Counted from the first letter of the stretch, positions 52,123 to 62,015 are shown. The stretch: DNA of 64,000 nucleotides from Treponema sp. (GCA_017525605.1 JAFXSM010000030.1:212889-276888); one strand, 5' to 3'. A program made the numbers and translations. Notes: generated from the sequence alone by a model not told the origin.

Positions 52123-52256
52123 ATAAAGTCGAAAAATGCTGGAAACAAGCGTAGGCGAGGTTCCGATGCCAAAGACACTCAGCCACCGCGAAGCGGTACT
52201 GCCGTCTTTGGCATCGGGTTCTCGCCGAGAGCTTGTTTCCATTATTTGACTTAATA
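52123..52256 (-). repeat. Nested palindromic element, copy 4
   Basis: Inner stem 52165-52176 with 52204-52215 (12 bp, GATGCCAAAGAC type), GGCGAG/CTCGCC, outer stem 52141-52150 with 52231-52240, and weaker outermost arms. The apex on the minus strand differs from that of the 9.8-kb copy by one base in 27. Confidence 0.88.
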
Positions 52257-52276
52257 AAAAAAATTAGGAGATGCAA

Positions 52277-53188
52277 ATGAAAAAGTACGGAAAAACTATT
52301 CTTGCAGTTGTGATCGCAATTCTTGTCGTCGGCGTTGTTGCCTCTGCAATCGATGTTGTCGAGCCGAATGAGCGCGGCGTTATGGTAACTCTCGGAGAGG
52401 TCACGGGCGGAGTTCTTGAGCCTGGAATGCACTTCCATGCGCCATTGATAAGCCGAATCCAGAAGTATTCGATTGTTCCGAAAGGAATGAACGCCACTTT
52501 TTCTGTCGGAAAGGACGGCGCGATAACGAAGGACATGCAGACTGTCGGCTCTCAGGTCACGGTCTTCTACCGCTATGATTCAGACAAAATCATGGATGCC
52601 GTGACGAAATACAACGAGTCGATTCTTGAGAACGCGATTACGAGAAGCCTTGTGTCATGCGTGAAGGAATCTGTCGGAAAGTATTCGATTTACGAACTTG
52701 TCGAGAATCAGGACAAAATCACGTCGGACGTTTCCGCAAATCTTGCGGCAAGGCTTTCTGCATATCCGATTGAGGTCACTCAGCTTACGATTTCGAACTG
52801 GGACTGGAGCGACGACTTCGACAAGAACATCAAGGAGACGATGAACAGGACGCAGCAGGTTCGTCAGGCAGAGCAGGATTTGAAACTCGCGGAAACGAAT
52901 GCGCAGAAGCAGGTCGCGGAAGCTGAGGCTGCGAAGAAGGCTGCCGAGCAGAACGCGGAAGCTGATTTGATAAAGGCGCAGAAAGCCGCGGAAGCAAAGC
53001 AGGTCGAGGCTGACGCAATCGCATATTACAACGCGAAAGTCGCGCAGAATCAGGCATTGGAAATCAGGCTCAAGGAGCTTGAGATTCAGCTTGAGAGGGC
53101 GAAGAGATGGGACGGAAGGGAAGTCCCGGAGTACGTTCCTCTTACGGCTGCAGGCGGAATCGTCACGTTGCCTGGAAAATCAAACTAA
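52277..53188 (+). CDS. SPFH/prohibitin-domain membrane protein
   Basis: The 303-residue protein has an N-terminal membrane segment (ILAVVIAILVVGVVASAI), an SPFH domain (VEPNERGVMVTLGEV, LEPGMHFHAPLIS) and a long Ala/Glu/Lys coiled coil (about 185-270). Such proteins form rings on the outer face of the membrane and affect proteolysis or lipid order. ATG at 52277 is chosen because AGGAG ends six bases earlier. Confidence 0.9.
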   Translation: MKKYGKTILAVVIAILVVGVVASAIDVVEPNERGVMVTLGEVTGGVLEPGMHFHAPLISRIQKYSIVPKGMNATFSVGKDGAITKDMQTVGSQVTVFYRYDSDKIMDAVTKYNESILENAITRSLVSCVKESVGKYSIYELVENQDKITSDVSANLAARLSAYPIEVTQLTISNWDWSDDFDKNIKETMNRTQQVRQAEQDLKLAETNAQKQVAEAEAAKKAAEQNAEADLIKAQKAAEAKQVEADAIAYYNAKVAQNQALEIRLKELEIQLERAKRWDGREVPEYVPLTAAGGIVTLPGKSN

Positions 53189-53199
53189 AATCAGAATTT

Positions 53200-53228
53200 T
53201 GGGATTCTGAATCAAGTTCAGAATGACA
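53200..53228. repeat. Dispersed palindrome TTCTGAA-TTCAGAA
   Basis: A short palindrome with the wording GGATTCTGAATCAAG and TTCAGAATGACA, as found in intergenic repeats of many bacteria. The rest of the 188-bp gap after the SPFH gene holds no gene. Confidence 0.45.
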
Positions 53229-53376
53229 AATTTTGTTTACCATGAAATGCAATCCGATGTCTAACAATGGGTTGCATTTTTTTTCCGTTCAGTCCGCAAC
53301 TTCAAGTGTCAAATGTTTGACTTATTTTCTAAAAATTTGATGTACGAAAAACTCAACTGTCTGTAAAAATTGAAGC

Positions 53377-55551
53377 ATGAACAGACAGAAGAGAAAATCA
53401 ATCAAAGGCAGTTTCATGTTGCTCATCGGAATCGGAATGCTCCTGATTTCGATTGTTATGACGCTCATCATCGGAAGGACGGTGTTTCGGACGAACAGCG
53501 AGCAGGCTGAAAAGCTGATTGCCGCGCTCACCGAGAAAAAGGCGAATGCCGTGGAAAAAGAGCTGATTTCGAACATCGCATACGTCGAGGCGGTTGCCGG
53601 TATGCTCGGCGGCTCGTGGGCGATTCCCGACAAGGACAGGCGTTCTGCGTGCGAGCAGGCGGTGCGCTCAATGGTCAACACCACGACGGTGAAATCTGTC
53701 TGGGCAATCTGGCTTCCGACGCACTTCGACAGGCGTGACGAGCTTGACAAAGACCCGGAACTCAATCCGACCGGTCAGTTTCGAATCCACTATATTCACG
53801 ATATAGGCGGCAGAATAAAGAATGACAGCATAGAAGTTCTGAATGACACACCGCTTGAGAAAATCGTCAACAATCCTGCAACGATAACGAATCCTTCTCT
53901 CGTCACAATTGACGGCGAGCAGGTGCTTTCCGCGCGTGCCTACTGCCGGATTGCGAATTCGCTTTTCCAGTACATGGGAATCGCCGGAATTGACATTCAG
54001 CTTGACGGAATGACCGATACACTTGACGGCTCTTCGATTTTCGAGAGCACGACGACACAGCTTGTGAAATCTTCTGGCGTTGTCATGGGTTCAACAGACG
54101 GCTCGAAACCGGGCGAGCAGAGCAGATTGTTCTCGAATCTCGGCATAAATCCTGAAATGTTCGGCGACAAAAGCTCTGTTTCGCTTTTCACGAAAGACGA
54201 TGGCGGTCAGTTGTTCACGGTCGTCGCAAAAATCACTCCCGACCGTTCGGGCGAGCAGTGGTATCTCATTTCTCGGACGAAAAAATCAGTTCTGTACAAA
54301 GATGCGGTTTATGCCCTCCGCGTAATAATCCTCGCGTTCATAATTCAGATTCTCGTCGTAATTGTTTTGACTTACATCATCGTCACGAAGCTCACAAAAC
54401 CTCTGAGGGAAAGCGAAAAGGCTCTCAGAAATATCAGCGAGGGAGACGGAGATTTGACAGTCAGGCTTGAGGTTTCGGAGAACAACGAAATCGGTGCGAT
54501 GTGCGAGAGCTTCAACAAGACGATGGAAAAACTCGGTTCGTCGATTCTCAGCGTGAAAAGCGCGAGCGACAGAATCGAAAAACTCGGAACGGAACTTGGC
54601 GGTTCAATGGAAGAGACTGCGGGTGCCGTGAGCGACATCACCGAGCGCATAAAGTCCGTCCAGCACCAGATGAGTAAGCACGCGTCCGGCGTTGACGAGA
54701 CTCGGGAAGTCGTGGGCGAAATCGTCAGGAATATCAGGACGCTCAGCGAAAATATCGACACGCAGGCGGAAAGCGTGAGCCAGTCGTCAAATTCAATCGA
54801 GGAGATGACGGCGAATATCAATTCAGTCTCGCAGATTCTCAAGAAGAATCGTGACTCCATGAACGATCTTGAAAAAGCTTCCGAGGACGGTCTTTCGGTC
54901 GTCAACAAAACTGTCGCGCTTTCCGAGGACATTCAGGAAAAATCGAAAAGCCTTTCGGAAGCGTCCGCCGTCATAAAAAATATCGCGAGCCAGACGAACA
55001 TGCTTGCGATGAATGCGGCGATAGAAGCAGCACACGCAGGCGAGAGCGGCAAGGGATTTAGCGTGGTCGCCGATGAAATCAGGAAGCTTGCGGAGGAATC
55101 TTCGTCGCAAGGCTCGATGATTCAGCACGCGCTCAAGGAAGTTTACAATGCGATAAACGAAGTTTCGGACTCGAACCGCACTGTCCAGACACAGTTTGCA
55201 AAGATATTCGAGCTTACGAAAACTGTCGGCGAGCAGGAGCGCGTGATTGACGATGCGATGGCGGAGCAGAACGAGGGCGGAGTTCAGATTCTTGAGGCGA
55301 TTAAGAATATCAATTCGATAACGACGGAAGTGAAGGGCGGCGCGAACAGGATGCTCGAAGGAAGCAACCGCGTTTCCGAGGAGATGGACAAGCTTTCTAG
55401 GATGGCGGATAAAGTCAGCGCGAGCATGACCGACATGACCGAGAAAGCAGGCACGATTTCGTCCGCATCGGAAAAGGCGTATGCGAATATGAATGTCAGC
55501 GTTCAGGCGATACACGGCCTGAAATCCGAGATGAACAAATTCAAATGCTAG
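53377..55551 (+). CDS. Methyl-accepting chemotaxis protein
   Basis: The 724-residue receptor has a first membrane segment (residues about 10-32), a Cache-like periplasmic domain ([27 protein letters not shown]), a second membrane segment ([20 protein letters not shown]), a HAMP domain, and the signalling hairpin with [18 protein letters not shown] and [17 protein letters not shown]. It signals to CheA. No ribosome binding site precedes the ATG. Confidence 0.93.
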   Translation: MNRQKRKSIKGSFMLLIGIGMLLISIVMTLIIGRTVFRTNSEQAEKLIAALTEKKANAVEKELISNIAYVEAVAGMLGGSWAIPDKDRRSACEQAVRSMVNTTTVKSVWAIWLPTHFDRRDELDKDPELNPTGQFRIHYIHDIGGRIKNDSIEVLNDTPLEKIVNNPATITNPSLVTIDGEQVLSARAYCRIANSLFQYMGIAGIDIQLDGMTDTLDGSSIFESTTTQLVKSSGVVMGSTDGSKPGEQSRLFSNLGINPEMFGDKSSVSLFTKDDGGQLFTVVAKITPDRSGEQWYLISRTKKSVLYKDAVYALRVIILAFIIQILVVIVLTYIIVTKLTKPLRESEKALRNISEGDGDLTVRLEVSENNEIGAMCESFNKTMEKLGSSILSVKSASDRIEKLGTELGGSMEETAGAVSDITERIKSVQHQMSKHASGVDETREVVGEIVRNIRTLSENIDTQAESVSQSSNSIEEMTANINSVSQILKKNRDSMNDLEKASEDGLSVVNKTVALSEDIQEKSKSLSEASAVIKNIASQTNMLAMNAAIEAAHAGESGKGFSVVADEIRKLAEESSSQGSMIQHALKEVYNAINEVSDSNRTVQTQFAKIFELTKTVGEQERVIDDAMAEQNEGGVQILEAIKNINSITTEVKGGANRMLEGSNRVSEEMDKLSRMADKVSASMTDMTEKAGTISSASEKAYANMNVSVQAIHGLKSEMNKFKC

Positions 55552-55583
55552 AAGACAGCGTGTGAGGCAAGGAGAAAATGATT

Positions 55584-56177
55584 ATGAAAAAAACAATTGC
55601 GTTTGTTTTGTCCGCATTTTTGTTCGCGGCACTTTGCTTGCAGCCCGTCTGCGCTTTGCCGTCGGTTCTCGGCGATTTGCAGGAAGTTCCGGAAGGTCAA
55701 ATCGTAAAAGTCGATGATTTTGAGAAAGGCAATTACTGGATATGGGCGGCTTTTGACTGGGAGCAGTACGGGCCTGCCAAAATTTCGACAGCCGCGCGCG
55801 TGTCCAGTCTATGGGCTTCTCAGGGGAAATGCTCGCTTGAGTGCCGTTTCATTCCGTCGTACAAGGATTCCGACAAGGACGGAACATATTACATGGACTA
55901 CAGGTGGAATTTCTCAGGCGGCCGCTATCTTGTCATGGACATATTCAATCCCGAGAAATATTCGTTCGATTTTGCCGTCGTTCTTCAGACAACTGAAAAC
56001 TGGGAATGGAAAGAACTTACGATTGTGCGCGTCGAGCCTGGAAAACACACGGTCGTGCTTTCACTCGACAAAGCTGGCGACACGCTTTCACTCGTGCAGC
56101 GCATAAACGTCTGCTACAGGGAACTGACTCCGATGGAAGGCAAATTCTACGTCGATGACATCCGCATCGTGAAATAG
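55584..56177 (+). CDS. Secreted protein with probable beta-sandwich domain, 197 aa
   Basis: A signal peptide (MKKTIAFVLSAFLFAALCLQ, cleaved near VCA) precedes one domain. It opens VDDFEKGNYWIWAAFDWEQY and ends FYVDDIRIVK, a pattern of carbohydrate-binding-like jelly rolls. ATG at 55584 has GGAG nine bases upstream. It follows the chemoreceptor gene and may be a periplasmic binding partner, which is speculation. Confidence 0.65.
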   Translation: MKKTIAFVLSAFLFAALCLQPVCALPSVLGDLQEVPEGQIVKVDDFEKGNYWIWAAFDWEQYGPAKISTAARVSSLWASQGKCSLECRFIPSYKDSDKDGTYYMDYRWNFSGGRYLVMDIFNPEKYSFDFAVVLQTTENWEWKELTIVRVEPGKHTVVLSLDKAGDTLSLVQRINVCYRELTPMEGKFYVDDIRIVK

Positions 56178-56190
56178 CAGTTTTTGCAAA

Positions 56191-56284
56191 GTGGTGATTG
56201 AGCGAAGTATGGTGGTTGAGTGGAGTGTGGTGGTTGAGCGGAGTCGAAACCCAAGTCCTGTCATTTCGACTCCGCTCAATGACC
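56191..56284. repeat. Three 18-bp repeats and 16-bp palindrome
   Basis: GTGGTGGTTGAGCGGAGT-like units stand at 56191, 56209 and 56227. TTGAGCGGAGTCGAAA (56234-56249) is complementary to 56264-56279. Confidence 0.75.
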
Positions 56285-56317
56285 TCGACTTCGCCCAATG
56301 ACCGCAACCATTGTTTT

Positions 56318-56545
56318 TTAGACCGTGAAACTGTCCACTTGCTCGCCGATGTCGCTGATTGACTTCTTCATAAGGCTTGCAATGTCGCTTAGTCCGTTTC
56401 CTGCGTGCGCCGCCTCGATTGCCGCGTTCATCGCAAGAAGGTTCGTCTGTTCCGCAATCGCTGAAATCGCCACGTTCGCTTCCTCAAGCATCTGCGACTG
56501 GCTTTCGATTTCGTTTATGCGCTCGTTCACGGTCTTCTGCTTTCC
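56318..56545 (-). pseudogene. Remnant of a chemoreceptor signalling domain
   Basis: On the minus strand the frame reads [39 protein letters not shown], then jumps to NGLSDIASLMKKSISDIGEQ and stops. The segment normally between these parts ([12 protein letters not shown]) is missing. No membrane or HAMP region precedes it, so it is a decayed fragment. Confidence 0.8.
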
Positions 56546-56567
56546 GAATCCGATGCATTTTTCTTGT

Positions 56568-58019
56568 TCATGCGTTTTTGTTTTCTCTCCCCAACAGCCC
56601 GTCGATGATGTTTTTACCGCTTTCCACCGCGCTGTCAACTGCGCTTTTTGCGATGTCCGCAGCGTCGGAGAGGTTTGCCATCACGTCGTACTGAATGTTT
56701 TTGCTTTCGACTGTCGCAAGTTCGTTCAACTCCTCTTTTTTCTCCTGAATCAGCTCCTTTGCGGAATTCGCCTGAACTTTTAAGAGCTGCGTCATCAGTT
56801 CGATTAGGATTTTCCGCTGCTCCTCGTTCTTCATCAGCTCAATCGTGCCTTTTGCCATTGCGATGTTGCTTTTTATGAAGTTCTCGCTGCCTTCCACGAT
56901 GATTTTCCCGATGTTGGAGATTGTGTCCGCGGATTTCCTGACGAAAGTTTTGTCCTTCGATTTTGCGCCGTCGATTGCGGATGACAAATCAACCTGAACG
57001 TCGCCAATCATTGCCGAGAGCGTGTCCTTGCTTGAGCATTCGAGAATCGAGAATACCGCGTCGATGAATTGCGCCCGTTTCTCGTCGCCCGGAAGATTTT
57101 CGTACCATTCGTTGAACGAGCGGTAAAGATAATTGCTCAATTCAGAAAGCTGCTTTTCCTTTTTCGGATATTTGCCCTGAATCCGCCATGTTGCAAGGTC
57201 GTGCTGCAGTATTAGTGCCGCCGAGCTTTTTACAACGTTGTAGCCTTCTGGATAATGATAGAAAAGCATTCCGACGATTGACTGGTGCGGATACCACGAG
57301 ACGAGCCTGTTTTTCATGCGTAGCATCTCAGGCGAATTTAGGATTTCTGTTGAGAATCCCGGCCCGTCAAGGTTGTAAAGCTTTTCGATTTTGTTCTGCC
57401 GCTCCTCGCTCACGAACGCGCAGGCGTACATCGCGATGTTTCCGCCTTTCGAGTGCCCTGCCACAAAAATCCGCTTGCCCTCGAAAAAGTCTATTGCCTT
57501 TGAAAGATAATCGCGCGCTTCGATTTGTGACGGAATCGCCTCCGATTTTGCAAGGTTGCAGTCCTCTTTCCAGCCGCGGATTGAGTCGTCAGTGCCCCTG
57601 TAGACGACGCAGACCGTGTCCTCGTCCAGAATGTATGTCATCGCGGCGAACTGCTCAGGATTTTCAGGATTCTTGTCGTTTTCCATTTTGCTGATGAATC
57701 CCGTGATTTCCACATTCTGAAAACGCTCCGTTTTTGCGGCGTCCAAAAAAAGCTCCGGGATTTTTTTGTTCATCAGTCCAACGTCCATGTACTCGTGCTT
57801 TTTTTCGACCGAAGTGAGGATTTTTTTTCTCAGCGCACTGAATTTGTACCGTGTCGAAAAATCGATTTTTTCCATATCGTCAGTCGCGCTTTCCATCATC
57901 CTGTCGAACCGGACATATCCGCATTGGCAGAAAATAACTGCGTCCGTGTCAGCAAACGCATCGTTTTTAAATGTCAAATCCCCCCTGACTTCCAAATATT
58001 GCGAAATCGAAAAATCCAT
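56568..58019 (-). CDS. DUF2974 (Mbeg1-like) lipase-like alpha/beta hydrolase
   Basis: The 483-residue protein has the nucleophile elbow VAGHSKGGNIAMYAC at about residue 195 and a catalytic-domain start YILDEDTVCVVYRGTDDSI. The C-terminal 150 residues form a long helical region with Lys/Glu heptads. The ATG at 58019 follows GGAGGAGTG. It is likely cytoplasmic; substrate unknown. Confidence 0.82.
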   Translation of the reverse strand: MDFSISQYLEVRGDLTFKNDAFADTDAVIFCQCGYVRFDRMMESATDDMEKIDFSTRYKFSALRKKILTSVEKKHEYMDVGLMNKKIPELFLDAAKTERFQNVEITGFISKMENDKNPENPEQFAAMTYILDEDTVCVVYRGTDDSIRGWKEDCNLAKSEAIPSQIEARDYLSKAIDFFEGKRIFVAGHSKGGNIAMYACAFVSEERQNKIEKLYNLDGPGFSTEILNSPEMLRMKNRLVSWYPHQSIVGMLFYHYPEGYNVVKSSAALILQHDLATWRIQGKYPKKEKQLSELSNYLYRSFNEWYENLPGDEKRAQFIDAVFSILECSSKDTLSAMIGDVQVDLSSAIDGAKSKDKTFVRKSADTISNIGKIIVEGSENFIKSNIAMAKGTIELMKNEEQRKILIELMTQLLKVQANSAKELIQEKKEELNELATVESKNIQYDVMANLSDAADIAKSAVDSAVESGKNIIDGLLGRENKNA

Positions 58020-58031
58020 ACACTCCTCCAA

Positions 58032-58142
58032 ACCTTCTATATTTCTCGTTCTCCACTGTCAATTTTCAGCTTTCACTTTTTAACTCTCACTTTGCACCTT
58101 TCACCTTTCCGCTCTCCACTTTCCACGTTCAGCTTTCAACTT
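58032..58142. repeat. Degenerate pyrimidine-rich short repeats
   Basis: Variants of CTTTCAACTTTCAG and CTCTCCACTTTCCAC follow one another about nine times between two minus-strand genes. No promoter is obvious. Confidence 0.6.
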
Positions 58143-58994
58143 TCAGCTTTCAACTTTCATAAAGTTCTGCAGCAGTTTGTTGAATTTCCTTACGGCGAAG
58201 TCGCCCGTTATCCTGTGTTTGCGTTCGGATTTCTCGGCGTTTTTGATTCTGATTTTTTCCTTCACTTTCTCAATTTTCTCTTTGCCGTCCGAAAAATAGA
58301 AATCCAGATTCTCTTTCGTAACCGAATATCCGTCCTCAATCATGCTTTCGATTTTTTTCTGCTCGAAGCAGATTGAATCCCTTACGACCGAATCGTTCGT
58401 GAACGAAATCTTTATGATTTTCGAATCGAACTTTTCGTTTTCGAAAATGATGTTCGTGTCCTCAAAATAAAGGCAGATTATCAAGTCGAGGTCGAGTTCC
58501 GAAAGCGGCCTTACAGGAATGTTGTCTACCATCGCTCCGTCAAAAAGATGCTTGCCGTTCAGTTCCACCGCCTTGTTCGCAACAGGAAGGGCCACGCTCG
58601 CCTGCAAGAATTTCTGGTAGTAAGATTCCGGTTCCTTCGAAAAATCCACATATTTCAGCTCGTGCTCGTCGGAGTTAAAAATCGTGACGAAAAAGGGCTT
58701 TGCGATTTTCTTGTTCTTTGCGGAAAGTTTTCTGATTGATTCCTGCAAATATTCGCCTTTCAGAACCGAAGTGATGAAGATTTTCTTTTTTCCGCCCATC
58801 ATGTTTTTCCAAAGCGAAATTCCGTTGTCAACGCAGTCCGTCTCGAACACGAATGCGTTTATTACACCAATTGAAGATGAGCTTATCGCCTTGATTTCGT
58901 CTTCATAAAAAAATTCTTTTATCGCCTTGAGCGCACCCATCTGATACGCGCCCTTCGCCATTCCGCCCGAAAGAACCAATCCTATTTTCAGCAT
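58143..58994 (-). CDS. Patatin-like phospholipase (second)
   Basis: The 283-residue protein has LVLSGGMAKGAYQMGALKAI, the nucleophile in SSSSIGVINA with the first Gly of GxSxG changed, and the Asp in HLFDGAMVDNIPV. TAGAAT ends six bases before the ATG and there is no strong ribosome binding site. It is only distantly like the first patatin. Confidence 0.87.
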   Translation of the reverse strand: MLKIGLVLSGGMAKGAYQMGALKAIKEFFYEDEIKAISSSSIGVINAFVFETDCVDNGISLWKNMMGGKKKIFITSVLKGEYLQESIRKLSAKNKKIAKPFFVTIFNSDEHELKYVDFSKEPESYYQKFLQASVALPVANKAVELNGKHLFDGAMVDNIPVRPLSELDLDLIICLYFEDTNIIFENEKFDSKIIKISFTNDSVVRDSICFEQKKIESMIEDGYSVTKENLDFYFSDGKEKIEKVKEKIRIKNAEKSERKHRITGDFAVRKFNKLLQNFMKVES

Positions 58995-59034
58995 TTATCC
59001 ATTCTAAAATAACAAAACACCATTAGCAAACAAA

Positions 59035-59075
59035 AAAATGCCGTATCAGATTTGGATAACCTAATACGGCATTTT
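59035..59075. terminator. Terminator after purB
   Basis: AAAATGCCGTAT pairs with ATACGGCATTTT; A and T runs flank it. Confidence 0.8.
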
Positions 59076-59095
59076 GGAATCCTTAAGAGATTCGC

Positions 59096-60517
59096 TTACT
59101 TCATCAGCTCGCTGTATTTCTTTGCGAGTCGTGCAGATTTCTTTGCCGCAAGTCCGCAGTAGTTTGCAGGATTCTCGAAGAATGTCTCGGCATTGTCGAT
59201 TCCGAGCTTCTTGAGCTGCGCCGTGATGTCGCTGAATTCTTTCTCGTGCGTCTTGAGAACTTCGAAGAATGTTTTTCCTGACTTCTCTGCCTCAAGCGTG
59301 ATTTTTCTGATGACTTCGTGTCCGTCGTTGTAGCCTGCTTCTCCAAGAAGAATGTAAGCTGGCTCGGCAAGGACTCCGCCCTTGACTTTTCCGCCTGCGC
59401 CCTGCAAGTTGCGTGCCATTCCTTCTTTGTCAGCCTGCAATCCTTTCACGACAGAATTCATTCTCGCGACTGCCATCGTGAATCCCGAAACGTAATCCGA
59501 GATGAATCTCTGGCTTGCGGAGTTCGTAAGGTCGCGCTGATGCTCCGAAATCTGATCCATGTAGAATGTCATGACTCTCGGGCACATCGCTTTCCAGAGC
59601 GACTTGACGTGCTCGCTGTTCCACGGGTTTCTTTTCTGCGGCATTGTCGATGAGCCTACCTGCGTTGCCGAGAAGTACTCGAACACTTCGCCGATTTCGC
59701 TTCTCTGAAGGTTTCGAAGGTCGTCCGCAAGGTTCGCGATGATTCCGAATGCAACGTTCATCTCAAGGAGGAGGCGGAGGACGTGCTCAGGCTCGACGAG
59801 CTGGTTTGAATATTCGCTTGGCTTGAGTCCGAGGAATTCAGTGTAGATTCTTTCAAGCTCCTCCGGGTCTTTCACAATCATCGATGGCCCGTTGTAAGAG
59901 CCGACAGGGCCTGCGAGCTTTCCTACCAAGTCGTTCGAAAGCTCCTCGATGCGGAGGATTGATTTTCCGAGACGAGCGACGAATTCCGCGATGCTCCATC
60001 CGAATGTTATCGGAACTGCGTGCTGGCCGTGCGTGCGTCCGACCTGCGGTGTTGCAGATTCGCGTTCAGCGATTTCGCACAGGTATTTTTCGAGCTGCTT
60101 GAGCTCCGGCAAGACAACATTTTTGGTCACGTCACGCATCCTGCATGAAAGGGCAGTGTCCAAAATATCAACAGAAGTCGCGCCGAGGTGGATGAGAGGC
60201 CCGATTTCGTCGTTGACTTTCGTCTTCATCACGTTGACGAGGGCGCGGATGTTGTGCTTCGTCTTCTCTTCCTCTGCGTAAACTTCCTCCGGGTCGATTG
60301 CTGCTGCAACTTCGTCCAGTTTCTTTGCGAGTTCGTCCGTGAGCTGTCCCCTGACTTTGAGGTGTGCCTTGACGAGCGCAGCCTCGCACTTTGCGCAGGA
60401 ACGGATTGACGCCTGTTCGCTTATGTACTTGGAAAGTCCTTCAAAAGCCGCTTTTTCAGAGAGTGAATAGCGGTGGTCGATGCATGAGAGATTCTCAAAA
60501 ATATTTCTTGTTTCCAT
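59096..60517 (-). CDS. purB: Adenylosuccinate lyase
   Basis: PurB acts twice in purine synthesis, releasing fumarate. The 473-residue protein shows HHRYSLSEKAAF-like DHRYSLSEKAAFE, VGRTHGQHAVPITFG with the catalytic His, and the signature GSSTMPQKRNPWNSE. TATAAT ends nine bases before the ATG and no ribosome binding site is seen. Confidence 0.95.
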   Translation of the reverse strand: METRNIFENLSCIDHRYSLSEKAAFEGLSKYISEQASIRSCAKCEAALVKAHLKVRGQLTDELAKKLDEVAAAIDPEEVYAEEEKTKHNIRALVNVMKTKVNDEIGPLIHLGATSVDILDTALSCRMRDVTKNVVLPELKQLEKYLCEIAERESATPQVGRTHGQHAVPITFGWSIAEFVARLGKSILRIEELSNDLVGKLAGPVGSYNGPSMIVKDPEELERIYTEFLGLKPSEYSNQLVEPEHVLRLLLEMNVAFGIIANLADDLRNLQRSEIGEVFEYFSATQVGSSTMPQKRNPWNSEHVKSLWKAMCPRVMTFYMDQISEHQRDLTNSASQRFISDYVSGFTMAVARMNSVVKGLQADKEGMARNLQGAGGKVKGGVLAEPAYILLGEAGYNDGHEVIRKITLEAEKSGKTFFEVLKTHEKEFSDITAQLKKLGIDNAETFFENPANYCGLAAKKSARLAKKYSELMK

Positions 60518-60591
60518 AATGAGAAAATTATAGTTATTTTCTCAAAAACTGATAGACCGCATGAAAATTTTATTCTATGATTCGTTCTTAT

Positions 60592-60738
60592 GCCTAAAAG
60601 ATGAGTAACAAATTTTAGGCAAAAGCGAAAAGGGGAACAGCGAGAAAAGGTGCCACTTCATCGCCAAGACTGAAAAAATCGCTTTCGGATAATCTCAATT
60701 ATCAACATCTACTAATTATTTGAAAAGGTGGTTTCGTC
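60592..60738 (+). promoter_or_regulatory. Structured leader of ornithine decarboxylase gene
   Basis: The hairpin GCCTAAAA-TTTTAGGC (60592-60620) is followed by pairing AAAGCGA (60621-60627) with TCGCTTT (60679-60685), enclosing GCGA/TCGC. It matches no riboswitch class that I can name. Confidence 0.4.
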
Positions 60739-61911
60739 ATGTTCAATCGTGGGGACTACATTTCCGATTCAGAGTGGAATCGATTCCTTGAGTTTTCAAA
60801 AGATTTGGAAACTCCGAACGTTGTCGTTAATCTTCGGCAGATTAAGTACAACTTCATCAAATTGCGCGACTCTTTCCCTTTCGCGCATATTTTCTTTGCC
60901 GTGAAAGCATGTCCTGGAGAACCAGTCCTCCGAATGCTTTCTGAACTCGGCTCGAATTTCGACGTTGCATCTAGGTATGAGCTTGACAAGCTCCTTGCAA
61001 TCGGAGTTACGGGCGACAGAATTTCGTATGGCAACACGATAAAGAAGTCACGTGACGTAAAGTATTTTTATGAAAACGGCGTGCGTCTTTTCGCAACGGA
61101 TTCCAAAGACGATTTAAGAAGTATCGCCGAAAATGCACCTGGAAGCCGCGTGTTCGTCCGCATTTTGGTTGAGGCAGGGCAGAGCGCAGACTGGCCGCTT
61201 TCCCGCAAATTCGGTTGTCATCCTGACATGGCTTATGACCTTCTGGTGATGGCAAGGGAACTTGGGCTTACTCCGTACGGAGTTTCTTTCCACGTCGGTT
61301 CGCAGCAGCGCGATATCGGTACATGGAACGATGCAATCGCGAAAGTCACTTATCTTTTCTCTTCGCTTGAGGAAGAAGAGGGCATCAGGCTTTCGATGAT
61401 TAACATGGGCGGCGGATTCCCAGCTCATTACATTCAGCCTACAAACGAACTGAGCGTCTATGCGTCGGAGATTACCCGCTATCTTCATGAAGATTTCGGC
61501 GACGAGCTTCCGATGATTATCCTTGAGCCGGGACGCTCACTCGTCGGCGACTGCGGAATCCTCACGAGCGAAGTCATTCTCGTTTCCCGAAAGAACAACA
61601 CGGCTTTGCAGAGATGGGTCTATCAGGATTCCGGAAAGTTCAACGGTCTTATTGAGACAATGGACGAAGCGATGAAGTATCCGGTCATCTCAAGCAAGGA
61701 CGCTCCTGGCGAAAAAGAGGGCGAGGTAATCCTTGCGGGGCCTACATGTGACAGTGCTGATATCATGTACGAGAACTTCCGCTACAAGTTGCCGCTCTCG
61801 CTAAAGCCGGGCGACAGGCTCTACTGGCTCACGACCGGCGCATACACAGGAAGCTATGCGAGCGTGGAATTCAACGGCTTCCCACCGATAAAGACATATT
61901 TCATGGAATAG
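60739..61911 (+). CDS. Ornithine (or lysine) decarboxylase, PLP fold type III
   Basis: The 390-residue enzyme makes putrescine or a related diamine. The PLP Lys is in HIFFAVKACPGEPVLRML, the glycine loop in NMGGGFPAHY, the phosphate site in LEPGRSLVGDCG, and the substrate Cys in GPTCDSADIMYE. The short eukaryote-like form suggests ornithine as substrate. AGGTGG precedes the ATG. Confidence 0.9.
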   Translation: MFNRGDYISDSEWNRFLEFSKDLETPNVVVNLRQIKYNFIKLRDSFPFAHIFFAVKACPGEPVLRMLSELGSNFDVASRYELDKLLAIGVTGDRISYGNTIKKSRDVKYFYENGVRLFATDSKDDLRSIAENAPGSRVFVRILVEAGQSADWPLSRKFGCHPDMAYDLLVMARELGLTPYGVSFHVGSQQRDIGTWNDAIAKVTYLFSSLEEEEGIRLSMINMGGGFPAHYIQPTNELSVYASEITRYLHEDFGDELPMIILEPGRSLVGDCGILTSEVILVSRKNNTALQRWVYQDSGKFNGLIETMDEAMKYPVISSKDAPGEKEGEVILAGPTCDSADIMYENFRYKLPLSLKPGDRLYWLTTGAYTGSYASVEFNGFPPIKTYFME

Positions 61912-61956
61912 GAAAAGTCTTTGTCAATTTAAAAATCGAATTTTTCTGACAAAAAA

Positions 61957-61990
61957 ATCCTGCCTGTTTTATGAACGTTTAGGCAGGATT
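61957..61990. terminator. Bidirectional terminator
   Basis: AATCCTGCCT pairs with AGGCAGGATT and is flanked by A and T runs, between two convergent genes. Confidence 0.85.
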
Positions 61991-62015
61991 TTTTATTAGC
62001 TGTCAGCTGTTTTTT

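Noticed and set aside
53200..53228. Terminator after the SPFH gene
   Set aside because: The palindrome has no following T run and matches a common dispersed repeat wording.
60592..60738. Lysine or other known riboswitch before ornithine decarboxylase
   Set aside because: The conserved motifs of the classes I know are missing.
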